From assembly GCF_036023875.1 (NCBI RefSeq), contig NZ_CP107931.1, positions 1,860,001 to 1,924,000 on the forward strand: a stretch of 64,000 nt of DNA, given 5' to 3'. This document shows positions 25,536-32,909 of this stretch, piece by piece. Origin of the DNA: Mycobacterium sp. NBC_00419. GTDB lineage: Bacteria; Actinomycetota; Actinomycetes; Mycobacteriales; Mycobacteriaceae. The notes beneath the pieces were generated by a model. That model had not been told where the DNA came from and did no database searches. It worked only from the letters and a program-made list of their open reading frames with translations. The position numbers and the translations under genes are program-made. Position 1 is the stretch's first letter. Each line of letters starts with the position of its first letter.

Positions 25536-26639
25536 TCAGACATCGAGTCCCCTGACCGTTGCGGCGGCGGCTTCGGCGATGACGTCGGCAATCTCACCGC
25601 GGCACCGCCAGGCGTGACGCTGCCGCATGGCACCATTGCCGTCCTGCAGCAGCCGGGCGACGTCGGCGCGCACCCACTCCTCGTCACCGATTTCCTGCAG
25701 CGCCGGCGCCAGCATGGTCAGCCACTGGCCGAGTACGCGCGCGGTCGGGGCTGTCGCCCAGCCGTCGAGCACATCGATGGCCTGACCGTCGAGGCCGTCG
25801 TGCGCCGACTTCCAGTAGGCGGCCCGCAGGGTGTGGTCGCTGACCCGAGGTGCCGGCACCCCGCGGTCCCGCTCGTCGAGCGCCGTCATCACCGCCGCAC
25901 GGATCAGGGTGGCCAGCAGAACGGTTTCGGCCACCGTGGCCGGCACGTCGGCCACCCGCACCTCCACCGTCGGGAACTTCGTCGACGGCCGCACATCCCA
26001 ATAGACCATGCCGTCGTCGAGCATCGCGCCAGAGTCGATCATCATCGCCACCACCGCGTCGAAGTGCTCGGCGGATTCGAAGAACGGCGGCGGCCCGGAA
26101 CTGGGCCAGCGGCCCCACAGCACGCTGCGCCAGCTGGCATGGCCGCTGTCGGAGCTGCGATAGATGGCCGAGTTGGCGGTGAGCGCCAACAACAGTGGCA
26201 GCCACGGCCGCAGCCGGTTGCCGACGTCGACCGCGGCCTCCCGGTCGGGCACCTCGACATGGACGTGGCAGCCGCAGATGCCCTGCTCGGTGGCGATCAT
26301 GCCGAAGCGTTCGGCGATCTGCCGGTAGCGCGGGGTGTCGGTGATCGGGAACGCGTGCGGCACCGTCGGCGGCAACCCCACCGCGAGCAGCGTGGCTCCG
26401 GCTTCCTGCGCGGCCGCTGCGGCGGCCAGGCGCTGATTCGTAAGTTGTTGGCGCAGTTCGGCACTCGTCTGGGCCACCTCGGTGGCGGTCTCCACCTGAC
26501 AGGTGGTGAGTTCGAGCTGCAGGTCGACACCGCGGCGCGCGGCGTTGCTCGCGACGGCGGAGTTGCGTGCCACCGGTTCGCCGGTGTGTGGGTCGACGAG
26601 TAGGAACTCCTCCTCCACACCGACGCTCGGGGCGCTCAT
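25536..26639 (-). CDS. glutamate-cysteine ligase type 2 (YbdK-like carboxylate-amine ligase)
   Basis: A 367-aa member of the GCS2 family. It starts SVGVEEEFLLVDPHTGEP and has the conserved ELTTCQVET, GCHVHVEVPD and VEVRVADVP segments that form the ATP/metal site. It ligates an amine to a glutamate-like carboxylate; weak gamma-glutamylcysteine synthesis is known for E. coli YbdK. Mycobacteria use mycothiol and ergothioneine, so the physiological substrate is unclear. ATG 26639 gives the standard N-terminus; a TTG 12 codons upstream is possible. In M. tuberculosis the homologue (Rv0433) also lies near sigK. Confidence 0.85.
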   Translation of the reverse strand: MSAPSVGVEEEFLLVDPHTGEPVARNSAVASNAARRGVDLQLELTTCQVETATEVAQTSAELRQQLTNQRLAAAAAAQEAGATLLAVGLPPTVPHAFPITDTPRYRQIAERFGMIATEQGICGCHVHVEVPDREAAVDVGNRLRPWLPLLLALTANSAIYRSSDSGHASWRSVLWGRWPSSGPPPFFESAEHFDAVVAMMIDSGAMLDDGMVYWDVRPSTKFPTVEVRVADVPATVAETVLLATLIRAAVMTALDERDRGVPAPRVSDHTLRAAYWKSAHDGLDGQAIDVLDGWATAPTARVLGQWLTMLAPALQEIGDEEWVRADVARLLQDGNGAMRQRHAWRCRGEIADVIAEAAAATVRGLDV

Positions 26640-26701
26640 GATGGGTGGTGTGTGCCCGAAATGCACATCGGCCAAACGCAGGTGCGACGTAGCATGACCG
26701 G

Positions 26702-27535
26702 GTGCCCAGGGATTTTCGTTTCGGTATCGGTGTGCGGTCGGTCAAGTCAGCAGCGAAGCTCCTCGACACCGTGAAACGCTTTGCCGACTTGGGCTTCGAC
26801 GTCCTGCACGTGCCGGACCATCTCGGCCGGTTCGGCGTTCCAGCACCGTTCCCCACCATGATCGCCGCCGCGCAGGCCGCACCGACGATGCGGGTGGGCA
26901 CCTTCGTCCTCAATACCGCCTTCTATAAGCCTGCGCTGCTGGCGCGCGACGCGATCGCCGTCGACGTGCTCAGCGAAGGCCGCCTCGACCTCGGCCTGGG
27001 CACCGGGTACGTGCGCGAGGAGTTCGAGGCCGCCGAGATGCCCTATCCGACCGCCGGTGAACGCGTCGACCATCTCCGGCACACCACCAAGCACCTCAAG
27101 GAGGTCGCGCCGACGATCCCGATCCTGATCGCCGGCAACGGCGACCGGGTGTTGCGGATCGCCGCGCAGCACGCAGACATCATCGGACTGACCGGTGGCG
27201 GTATCCCCCGCTCCCCCGACCACGACCCGCTGGCCGAGCGGATCGAGTTCGTCCGCGCCGCGGCCGGCGACCGATTCGACAGCCTGGAACTGAACATCGC
27301 GATCACCGGGGTCCCGACGGATGCCTCCGGGGTGCCCGATCTGCGGCTGACTCGTGGCTACGAGCCCGAGGCCACCGACGAACAACTCCTGGCCCTGCCG
27401 ACCGTGCTGAGCGGGACGACGCGCGACATCGCCGACACATTGCGCGAGCGCCGCGACCGCTACGGGATCACGTACTTCACCGTGCAGGACTACCACGCCG
27501 AGTACTTCGCCAAGGTCATCGCCGAACTGCGCTGA
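26702..27535 (+). CDS. LLM-class F420-dependent oxidoreductase
   Basis: A 277-aa luciferase-like monooxygenase family protein of the TIGR03621 type. Visible motifs are FGIGVRSVKSAAKLLDTVKR, RLDLGLGTGYVREEFEAAEM and PILIAGNGDRVLRIAAQHADIIGL. It probably uses F420. The GTG start at 26702 is divergent from the GCS2 gene with 62 bp between starts. Substrate unknown. Confidence 0.86.
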   Translation: MPRDFRFGIGVRSVKSAAKLLDTVKRFADLGFDVLHVPDHLGRFGVPAPFPTMIAAAQAAPTMRVGTFVLNTAFYKPALLARDAIAVDVLSEGRLDLGLGTGYVREEFEAAEMPYPTAGERVDHLRHTTKHLKEVAPTIPILIAGNGDRVLRIAAQHADIIGLTGGGIPRSPDHDPLAERIEFVRAAAGDRFDSLELNIAITGVPTDASGVPDLRLTRGYEPEATDEQLLALPTVLSGTTRDIADTLRERRDRYGITYFTVQDYHAEYFAKVIAELR

Positions 27536-27592
27536 GCCACCGTGGTTTGTCACCCCTGATCGCGGGGAATGGCTGCTGCGGGGAGGCAGGAC

Positions 27593-27868
27593 ATGACAGT
27601 GCTACACGACTTTCGTATGCGGCAGCTCAACGGGGACCCCGAGGAAACACGGCAGCGGGCCGAAGGGGTGCTCGTCGCGCTCAAAAGGTGCACTCTGGAT
27701 GTGGCAGCCGGCGAGATCACCAGGGCGTCACACCGGCACCATCTCGACAGCAACCGGGTCGCCCGGGCCCTGGTCCGGCTGGCCCAGAACATCGAACCGG
27801 AGGCCGACAGCAACGCGACGGCCGTCGCGCGCTTCGAGTGGGGCGCGCTAATGCCGCACCGGAGGTGA
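27593..27868 (+). CDS. small ANTAR-like protein
   Basis: A 91-aa protein. Residues about 20-75 (TRQRAEGVLVALKRCTLDVAAGEIT, then NRVARALVRLAQ) have the three-helix pattern of the ANTAR RNA-binding domain (normally AKGVLMxRxGCxxxEAFxxLRxxS...LRDVAxxVV), but the conserved lysine/methionine core is altered, so the assignment is tentative. ATG 27593 was preferred to 27569 because GGGAGG lies 6 nt upstream. It is followed by a 47-aa gene 2 bp after its stop. Confidence 0.55.
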   Translation: MTVLHDFRMRQLNGDPEETRQRAEGVLVALKRCTLDVAAGEITRASHRHHLDSNRVARALVRLAQNIEPEADSNATAVARFEWGALMPHRR

Positions 27869-27870
27869 CC

Positions 27871-28014
27871 ATGGTCCGCAATAGTCTCGGCGCGGTGGCG
27901 TCGACACCCCGTCGCCTGGCCGGCTGGATTCGCAGGGACTACCCCAAAGCCGCACCTCAGCGCGGACACTGCGCCCTGATCGCTCTGTGCGGAGTTGAAA
28001 CCCCGGCACGGTAA
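27871..28014 (+). CDS. 47-aa DUF3349-like small protein
   Basis: A short frame MVRNSLGAVASTPRRLAG... of 47 residues with a strong ribosome-binding site GGAGGTGA whose TGA is the stop of the preceding gene, 2 bp before this ATG. The segment WIRRDYPKAAPQRGHCALIALCG resembles the N-terminal motif of DUF3349 proteins (WLRxGYPxGVPxxDYxxLLALL). Arg-rich, with two cysteines. Translational coupling supports a real gene. Function unknown. Confidence 0.5.
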   Translation: MVRNSLGAVASTPRRLAGWIRRDYPKAAPQRGHCALIALCGVETPAR

Positions 28015-28030
28015 GCTGCCAGCCGGGTCC

Positions 28031-28103
28031 GCCCCCGTAGCTCAGGGGATAGAGCACGGCTCTCCTAAAGCCGGTGTCGCAGGTTCGAATCCTGCCGGGG
28101 GCA
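28031..28103 (+). tRNA. tRNA-Arg (anticodon CCU)
   Basis: A 73-nt cloverleaf. Acceptor stem GCCCCCG/CGGGGGC is fully paired with discriminator A; D-arm GCTC/GAGC; anticodon stem CGGCT/AGCCG with loop CTCCTAA, anticodon CCT at 28064-28066; T-arm GCAGG/CCTGC with TTCGAAT. It decodes AGG. CCA is not encoded. A short T-run (CTTTTTG) directly downstream may end transcription. The tRNA is immediately followed by a repeat array and a toxin-antitoxin pair, as at integration hot spots. Confidence 0.96.
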
Positions 28104-28118
28104 CTTTTTGCGTGTATG

Positions 28119-28208
28119 ACCTCGCCTGATGGTTGACGTTTCGGTGTCGGGTGATGGGCGACAGTGTTTCGGCTGGTGCTTTACACGTGCTTCGGTTGAT
28201 CCTTGACA
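28119..28208. repeat. four imperfect 20-bp direct repeats, IS21-type terminus-like
   Basis: Copies at 28119-28138, 28144-28163, 28166-28185 and 28189-28208, starting 22-25 bp apart. Consensus GNTTCGGNTGATGSTTGACA; T4, C5, G6, T9, G10, T12, A18 and C19 are invariant. On the minus strand each unit reads roughly TGTCAASCATCANCCGAANC. Multiple 20-bp repeats starting with TGT are characteristic of IS21-family ends. No istA/istB genes are present, so this would be a remnant. Confidence 0.6.
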
Positions 28209-28226
28209 CTCCCTAGATGAGGGAGT
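28208..28226. repeat. short inverted repeat beside the repeat array
   Basis: ACTCCCT (28208-28214) and AGGGAGT (28220-28226) pair perfectly around AGATG, abutting the fourth 20-bp repeat. It could be a small terminator stem or part of the element end. The remaining 28227-28344 holds no gene I can support. Confidence 0.45.
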
Positions 28227-28344
28227 TGAGCCTTGGGTAACCACACCGCGCCGGTTGGTGTTCGAAGCTCGACAAACGCTCGGACAAGGGGAAACACTGG
28301 GACGCGGCACGCCTCATCGTGGCTCCCATCCCTGCGGCCCCGGA

Positions 28345-28974
28345 TCAGTCGTCGCCGTCGATCGGCATGCTCTCGACGAATACTGCCAACGCGGATACGT
28401 CGCGGTGCCCGTCGTACGCGCGAAGCAACTCAACGTACGCGTGCTTGTCGAGATCCCAGTCGTACCTCAACTCGGCAGGATCCTGCGCCGCGGCAAACAC
28501 CAGATCGGCAAGAAACCGTGTCGTGCGACCGTTTCCATCGACGAACGGGTGGATCCGCACAGTCTCGGCGTGCACCGCAATACCCAGATCATGAGCCGAC
28601 CAGTCGTCGGCGTGTTCCCACCGGTAGGCGATGGTGCCCAGCGCCTCCCGCAACTCGACCGCGATCATCTCCGGCGCGACCCCGATGTTGAGCTCCAACC
28701 TGCGCCAGTTCCCCGCCCACTCCCAGATCGGGCCGTACATGCGGGCATGCAGGTCTCGGAGGAAGTAGTCGGTCAACAGCTCGTCAAGTGGCAACGATCC
28801 GTTGATCGCCGCCACCAAGAACTCCTCTTCGAGTTGACCCTGCAAGGCCTGCTCCAGGTCATAGACATCCGCGCGCGTCACCGGCTCGCCGAGGACTTCG
28901 ACGACCGCGGGTAGTAATGCACTCAGTTCGTCGTGCGGAAGAGGAGTCTCGCCGTAACCAGGGGAGAGCGGCAT
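28345..28974 (-). CDS. Fic-domain AMP-transferase toxin
   Basis: A 209-aa Fic/DOC protein. The active-site motif HPFVDGNGRTTR (142-153) is a full match to HPFx(D/E)GNGRxxR, so nucleotide transfer should be intact. The flap region and ARMYGPIWEWAGNWR precede it. No inhibitory helix is found inside the protein. Instead a small gene upstream overlaps its ATG by one base (TGATG) and carries the inhibitory motif, which makes this a class I FicT-like toxin. Targets of characterised relatives include DNA gyrase and topoisomerase IV; here the target is unknown. Confidence 0.88.
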   Translation of the reverse strand: MPLSPGYGETPLPHDELSALLPAVVEVLGEPVTRADVYDLEQALQGQLEEEFLVAAINGSLPLDELLTDYFLRDLHARMYGPIWEWAGNWRRLELNIGVAPEMIAVELREALGTIAYRWEHADDWSAHDLGIAVHAETVRIHPFVDGNGRTTRFLADLVFAAAQDPAELRYDWDLDKHAYVELLRAYDGHRDVSALAVFVESMPIDGDD

Positions 28975-29147
28975 CAGCGCTGCGGCGGCTGCTGCTTTGC
29001 GAGGTATGCCTTCACTGCGGCCGATCGCTGGTGGCCTGACGGAACAACCCGACCCTCCAACTTGGCCGACGCCTTCACAGCGCGCGCCGAAGAGCGTTTC
29101 ACCGCAGCCTTCGACACCACCACCTTCTTTGGTGTTTTACGTTCCAC
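28974..29147 (-). CDS. Fic antitoxin (class I, VbhA/FicA-like)
   Basis: A 57-aa, strongly basic protein VERKTPKKVVVSKAAVKRSS... . It contains SAKLEG at residues 27-32, matching the Fic inhibitory motif (S/T)xxxE(G/N), whose glutamate blocks the ATP gamma-phosphate site of the toxin. The GTG start at 29147 follows AAGGGGG. The frame is open further upstream, but that part is not conserved-looking. Stop and toxin start overlap by one base, which ensures coupled synthesis. The 177 bp upstream (29148-29324) should hold the promoter; no operator recognised. Confidence 0.78.
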   Translation of the reverse strand: MERKTPKKVVVSKAAVKRSSARAVKASAKLEGRVVPSGHQRSAAVKAYLAKQQPPQR

Positions 29148-29324
29148 GGGACACCCCCTTGACGACTCGAACAGCGAATTCGATGCTACCGGCCATGAGG
29201 GTGCCCGGCCTACATCGGTCATCGCAGCGATCAGAAGACGGACACACGTCACCCATGATGCGCGCAAGATCGGTGGTTCCATGCTTGCATCCGTGATGAA
29301 GCCCCTGGTGCATGTTGGCATGAG

Positions 29325-29825
29325 TCAAACGCGCGTGGCTGTCATGTTCATCTCGAGTGTTCCCTGACAGGCTCCGCCGGTGATGTCGGTGCGCATGGTG
29401 CCGGACAGTGTCCCGTCGGGCTGGGGTGTGTAGCGCACCTCGGCGCGGGCCGGATTCCATTGAGTCGTGCCGTCGTCCATCCTGCATTCCCACTGAAAGC
29501 TGTTCACCTGCGTCCAGGACGATCCGTCCCAGGTGAATTGAACGGGTTGCGGCACCGTGGGGTTTCTCGGCGCAGGGCCGCCGATGATCGTGGCGGTGCA
29601 CGGTGCGCCGGCGCAGCTCGACTGGAATGTATAGATGTCGGAGTACTGCGACTCGGGTTGACCGGCCGCCATACTCGTCCCGGCCTTGGGACCGACGATG
29701 AACGTGATCTCATACTGGCCGTTCCAGGTCGGAGAATCGGCGGCGGCACTGGGGATCATCGGCACGACTATTGCCAGCGGCCCAGCACACACACTCACGA
29801 ATATGCGCAGACGGCCTCGAGTCAT
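29325..29825 (-). CDS. secreted protein, function unknown
   Basis: A 166-aa exported protein. The signal peptide runs to about residue 30 (RLRIFVSVCAGPLAIVVPMIPSAAA). The mature part is a beta-rich domain starting PTWNGQYEITFIVGPKAGTSMAA, with four cysteines (SSCAGAPC, WEC, GGAC) probably in two disulfides. The pattern W-x-G-x-Y...G-x(n)-C is seen in several mycobacterial exported proteins and in extracellular domains of some Ser/Thr kinases, but I cannot name the family. ATG 29825 is 6 nt after AAGGAG. It follows the PTS gene on the same strand. Confidence 0.72.
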   Translation of the reverse strand: MTRGRLRIFVSVCAGPLAIVVPMIPSAAADSPTWNGQYEITFIVGPKAGTSMAAGQPESQYSDIYTFQSSCAGAPCTATIIGGPAPRNPTVPQPVQFTWDGSSWTQVNSFQWECRMDDGTTQWNPARAEVRYTPQPDGTLSGTMRTDITGGACQGTLEMNMTATRV

Positions 29826-29855
29826 CGGATTCTCCTTGGGCATCGATTCCGCTGG

Positions 29856-31889
29856 CTAGAGCGCCGCTTCGGCAGGCGCCGCCGCCGGCGTCACCGTCAG
29901 CAGCGGTGCACCCACGGCGATGTCCCCGGCTGCGGCCGGCTCGACCGAACCGAACTTCTTGCCGTTGAGCACCACGATCGGCGTGATCAGGGGATAGCCG
30001 GCGGCCTCGATGACCTTGCGGTCGAAGGTCACCAGAGGCGTTCCGGCAGTGACCTTCTGGCCCTTGGTGACCTTGACGTCGAAGCCTTCGCCCTTGAGCG
30101 CCACGGTGTCGATGCCGATGTGGATGAGGACCTCGACGCCACCGTCGAGCACCAGACCGAAGGCATGCCCCGACGCCGGGACAGCCACCACGACACCGGA
30201 TCCCGGCGCATAGGCCGTGTCACCTGAGGGCAGCACTGCCACACCCGGACCCATGGTGCCCTTGCTGAACACCGGATCGGGCACGTCGGCCAGCGGGACG
30301 ACCGTGCCGGCCAGCGGGGAGAGCATCTCGATGCCCACACCGGCCTGGTCGGCGGCCTTGGTCTCGGCAGCCGCCACCAAGGTGTCGGCACTGGCCGCCG
30401 CCCGCGGGCTCTCCAGGTCGGCGACCGACACACCGGCGGCCACCGCCGCGGCGGCCTCTTCCGGCGAGCGGTATCCGGACAGGATCACCAGGATCATCGC
30501 GGTGAGGAAGGCCGCGCTGACGGCCAGGGCGTACAGCGCCATATTGCTGAACGCCGGGATGGTCAGCAGCGAGGTGAACACGAAGGCCTTGGTGGTCACG
30601 CCGCCACCGATGCCGATGATCACGCCGCCGACCAGACAGCCGACGAGCATGCGCGGATAGATCCGTTTGAACCGCAGATGGATGCCATACAGCGACGGCT
30701 CGGAGATACCGCCGAGCAGGCCCGCGGCCAGCGCGCCGATCGCGGTCTGGCGCATCTGGGCGTCGCGCTCCCGCCAGGCCAGGAACAGCACCCCGGCCGT
30801 CGCACCGAAGCAGGCGAAGTTCCAGGCACCCATCGGGCCCTGGATGAAGTCGTAGCCCAGGGTCTGAATGTTGATGAGCATGATCGCGTTGATCGGCCAG
30901 TGCAGACCCAGCGGCACCATGAACGGGTACGCCAGTGGGATGAGGATGGCGAAAATCAGCGGCGAGAAGTCGTTGACCGACTTCAGGAAACTGCCCAGCC
31001 CGGCACCGGTGTAGACACCGATCGGCCCGATCAGGAACGCCGTCAACGGAATCATGATCAGCATCGACAGGAACGGCACGAAGATCAGCTGGACGTTGTC
31101 CGGGATGATCCGCTTGAGGAACTTGTACAGCGGGCCCAGCACGGCGGCCATCAGCAGCGGCGGGAACACCTGCGAGCTGTAGTTGAAGATCGTCAGCGGC
31201 ACCCCGAAGATGTGCACGATGTCGACCTGCGAGCCGAACACCGCTACCGACTGGCTGGACTCCTTGAGCGCGGTGAACCCGGGCAGCATGACCACGGCCA
31301 TGATCGCGAACCCGACCCACGGGTCGGCGTCGAGTTTCTTCGAGGCGTTGTAGGCGATCATCAGCGGCAGAAAGACGAACACGCTCTGCCAGCACAGGTT
31401 GATGAACTGCCACGACGGCGACAGCTCGGTGCGCGGGTCGGCCCAGTTGGGGATGACGTGCAGCGTGCTCATCAACGCCATGAACGTGATGAACAGCGAG
31501 GCACCCAGCAGTGCGCCCAGGATCGGGCGGAACGAGTCGGACAGGAATTCGAAGAACGAGTCGAGCCAGGTGAACCTGCCCCGCGGGCCCTGGGCGCGGG
31601 CGGCGGCCTTGATCGCATCGGCGTCCGGAGCGGCGGCGCCGCTCATGCCGGGCAGCGCCATGATGTCGTTGTAGACGCTCTGGACGGCGCCGCCGATGAC
31701 GACCTGGTAGCGATCGCCGGCCTGCGGGACGGCCCCGAGAACTCCGGGCACCGCCTCGATGCCGGACTGGGTGACGCCCGAGGCGTCACGCAACTGGAAT
31801 CGCAGTCGGGTGGCGCAATGCGACAGGCCCGCGATGTTCGCGGCGCCCCCAACGCTTCTGACGATCTCGGCAGCGGTGTTCGACGACAT
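29856..31889 (-). CDS. PTS permease of the glucose/beta-glucoside superfamily, EIIBCA
   Basis: A 677-aa sugar permease in the order B-C-A. EIIB: phospho-Cys25 in GLSHCATRLRF. EIIC: about ten membrane helices (110-470), with GGISEPSLYGIHLRFKR containing the substrate-site glutamate. EIIA: HAFGLVLDGG and phospho-His590 in LIHIGIDTV. The B-C-A order is that of beta-glucoside/trehalose/sucrose permeases. No phospho-beta-glucosidase or BglG/LicT antiterminator is adjacent; instead a GAF-ANTAR antiterminator is 107 bp upstream. EI and HPr must be elsewhere. ATG 31889. PTS permeases are sparse in mycobacteria, so acquisition by transfer is possible. Confidence 0.9.
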   Translation of the reverse strand: MSSNTAAEIVRSVGGAANIAGLSHCATRLRFQLRDASGVTQSGIEAVPGVLGAVPQAGDRYQVVIGGAVQSVYNDIMALPGMSGAAAPDADAIKAAARAQGPRGRFTWLDSFFEFLSDSFRPILGALLGASLFITFMALMSTLHVIPNWADPRTELSPSWQFINLCWQSVFVFLPLMIAYNASKKLDADPWVGFAIMAVVMLPGFTALKESSQSVAVFGSQVDIVHIFGVPLTIFNYSSQVFPPLLMAAVLGPLYKFLKRIIPDNVQLIFVPFLSMLIMIPLTAFLIGPIGVYTGAGLGSFLKSVNDFSPLIFAILIPLAYPFMVPLGLHWPINAIMLINIQTLGYDFIQGPMGAWNFACFGATAGVLFLAWRERDAQMRQTAIGALAAGLLGGISEPSLYGIHLRFKRIYPRMLVGCLVGGVIIGIGGGVTTKAFVFTSLLTIPAFSNMALYALAVSAAFLTAMILVILSGYRSPEEAAAAVAAGVSVADLESPRAAASADTLVAAAETKAADQAGVGIEMLSPLAGTVVPLADVPDPVFSKGTMGPGVAVLPSGDTAYAPGSGVVVAVPASGHAFGLVLDGGVEVLIHIGIDTVALKGEGFDVKVTKGQKVTAGTPLVTFDRKVIEAAGYPLITPIVVLNGKKFGSVEPAAAGDIAVGAPLLTVTPAAAPAEAAL

Positions 31890-31921
31890 CAGACCCGAAC
31901 CTTTCCCGGGGACAACCCTGT

Positions 31922-31972
31922 GACCGTGGCCACGGTCGAGTGATCGTATCGACGCGGTGGCACGTCGGTACG
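31922..31972. promoter_or_regulatory. palindrome and hairpin ahead of the PTS gene
   Basis: A perfect 16-bp palindrome GACCGTGGCCACGGTC (31922-31937) is followed by an inverted repeat CGTA-t-CGACG / CGTCG-g-TACG (31945-31954 and 31963-31972, 8-nt loop). Both lie in the 107-bp gap between the ANTAR gene and the PTS gene. They could be an operator or RNA stems for antitermination. Confidence 0.4.
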
Positions 31973-31996
31973 GGGATTGGCTGCGATCCGATTCGA

Positions 31997-32680
31997 CTAG
32001 GCGTCGCGGGTGTCGATGACCCGGGTCGCGATGTCGATGAGCCTGGTGTTGCTGGTCTGCGACAGCTCGCGCAGCATCTCGAAGGCGCGGATCGCGTCGA
32101 CGTTGAACCGTTCCATGATGACGCCCTTGGCCTGCCCGATCGTGTCCCGGGTGTTCAACGCCGCCTCCAGCTGCTCGCCGTGCCTGCTGGCCAGAATCGC
32201 CGCGGCCGCGTGCGCGGCGAGCACCGCGCCGATCGCCTCGGACTCGCCGTTGAAGGCATGCTCCTTGAGGCCGAACAGGTTCAGTGCGCCAGCCGTGCTG
32301 GAGCCGGTGTACAGCTTGAACGACAGCCCGCTGCGCACCCCGAGTTCGGTGACGGCCCGGCTGTAGGTCGGCCAGCGTTGCTCGTGGGAGAAGTCGTCGG
32401 TCCGCACGATCAGTTCATCGACCGCGGCACTGATGCACGGGCCCTCCCCGTACAGCTCCTGCAGCGCGTCGAGTTCGTAGATCAGATCCGAGGTTCCGAA
32501 CAGCGACTCGTACTTGCCGCCCTTGCCGATCAACAACACCCCACAGGTGTCGGTGCCGGGAATCATCTCGACGGCGGCCTTGGTCATACTCGCCAGCACC
32601 TGGTCGACAGTGCTGGGCGGCGCCGTGGCGCGCGCCAACTCCGCCATCCGCAGGGCAAGGTCGTGGTTTGGCGAATTCAT
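31997..32680 (-). CDS. GAF-ANTAR antiterminator
   Basis: A 227-aa regulator. The GAF sensor domain spans about 15-165 (GTDTCGVLLIGKGGKYESLF, then LYGEGPCISAAVDE). The C-terminal ANTAR domain (about 168-225) has the classical RDTIGQAKGVIMERFNVDAIRAFEMLRELSQ with the AKG-M core. ANTAR proteins bind two-hexaloop RNA motifs and prevent termination. ATG 32680 gives a normal GAF start; longer in-frame extension is not conserved-looking. It is upstream of, and in line with, the PTS permease. The ligand is unknown. Promoter probably in 32681-32909, where nothing else was recognised. Confidence 0.86.
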   Translation of the reverse strand: MNSPNHDLALRMAELARATAPPSTVDQVLASMTKAAVEMIPGTDTCGVLLIGKGGKYESLFGTSDLIYELDALQELYGEGPCISAAVDELIVRTDDFSHEQRWPTYSRAVTELGVRSGLSFKLYTGSSTAGALNLFGLKEHAFNGESEAIGAVLAAHAAAAILASRHGEQLEAALNTRDTIGQAKGVIMERFNVDAIRAFEMLRELSQTSNTRLIDIATRVIDTRDA

Positions 32681-32909
32681 GGGAGCAGAGTTCCCATTCC
32701 GCCCGGAATTTACGTCCGTCCAGGCGATCTGGTTACGTTTGTTAATTACCTGGCAGGGCAATGCAGGCTGGAAGCGGACGTAGTCGTCGACAACTACGAC
32801 CGCGAGGTCCTGTCGGTTCAGACCACGAGCCGGCAGGGCCGCCTCGGTTGGGTTGCCCTGACTGGCCATTCCGGCCCGCTACTCTCTTAGCTGTAGTAGC
32901 TTCGGCGCT

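Noticed and set aside
28065..28310. Frame ending PRQDSNLRHRL across the tRNA
   Set aside because: This peptide is the well-known spurious translation of tRNA antisense; the tRNA cloverleaf explains the sequence.
28255..28914. Plus-strand open frame opposite the Fic toxin
   Set aside because: The minus strand carries the Fic motif and a coupled antitoxin; the plus-strand translation has no recognisable domain.
28104..29150. tRNA-integrated prophage or island with att repeats
   Set aside because: No integrase and no second copy of the tRNA 3' end was found nearby; only the repeat array and Fic pair are supported.
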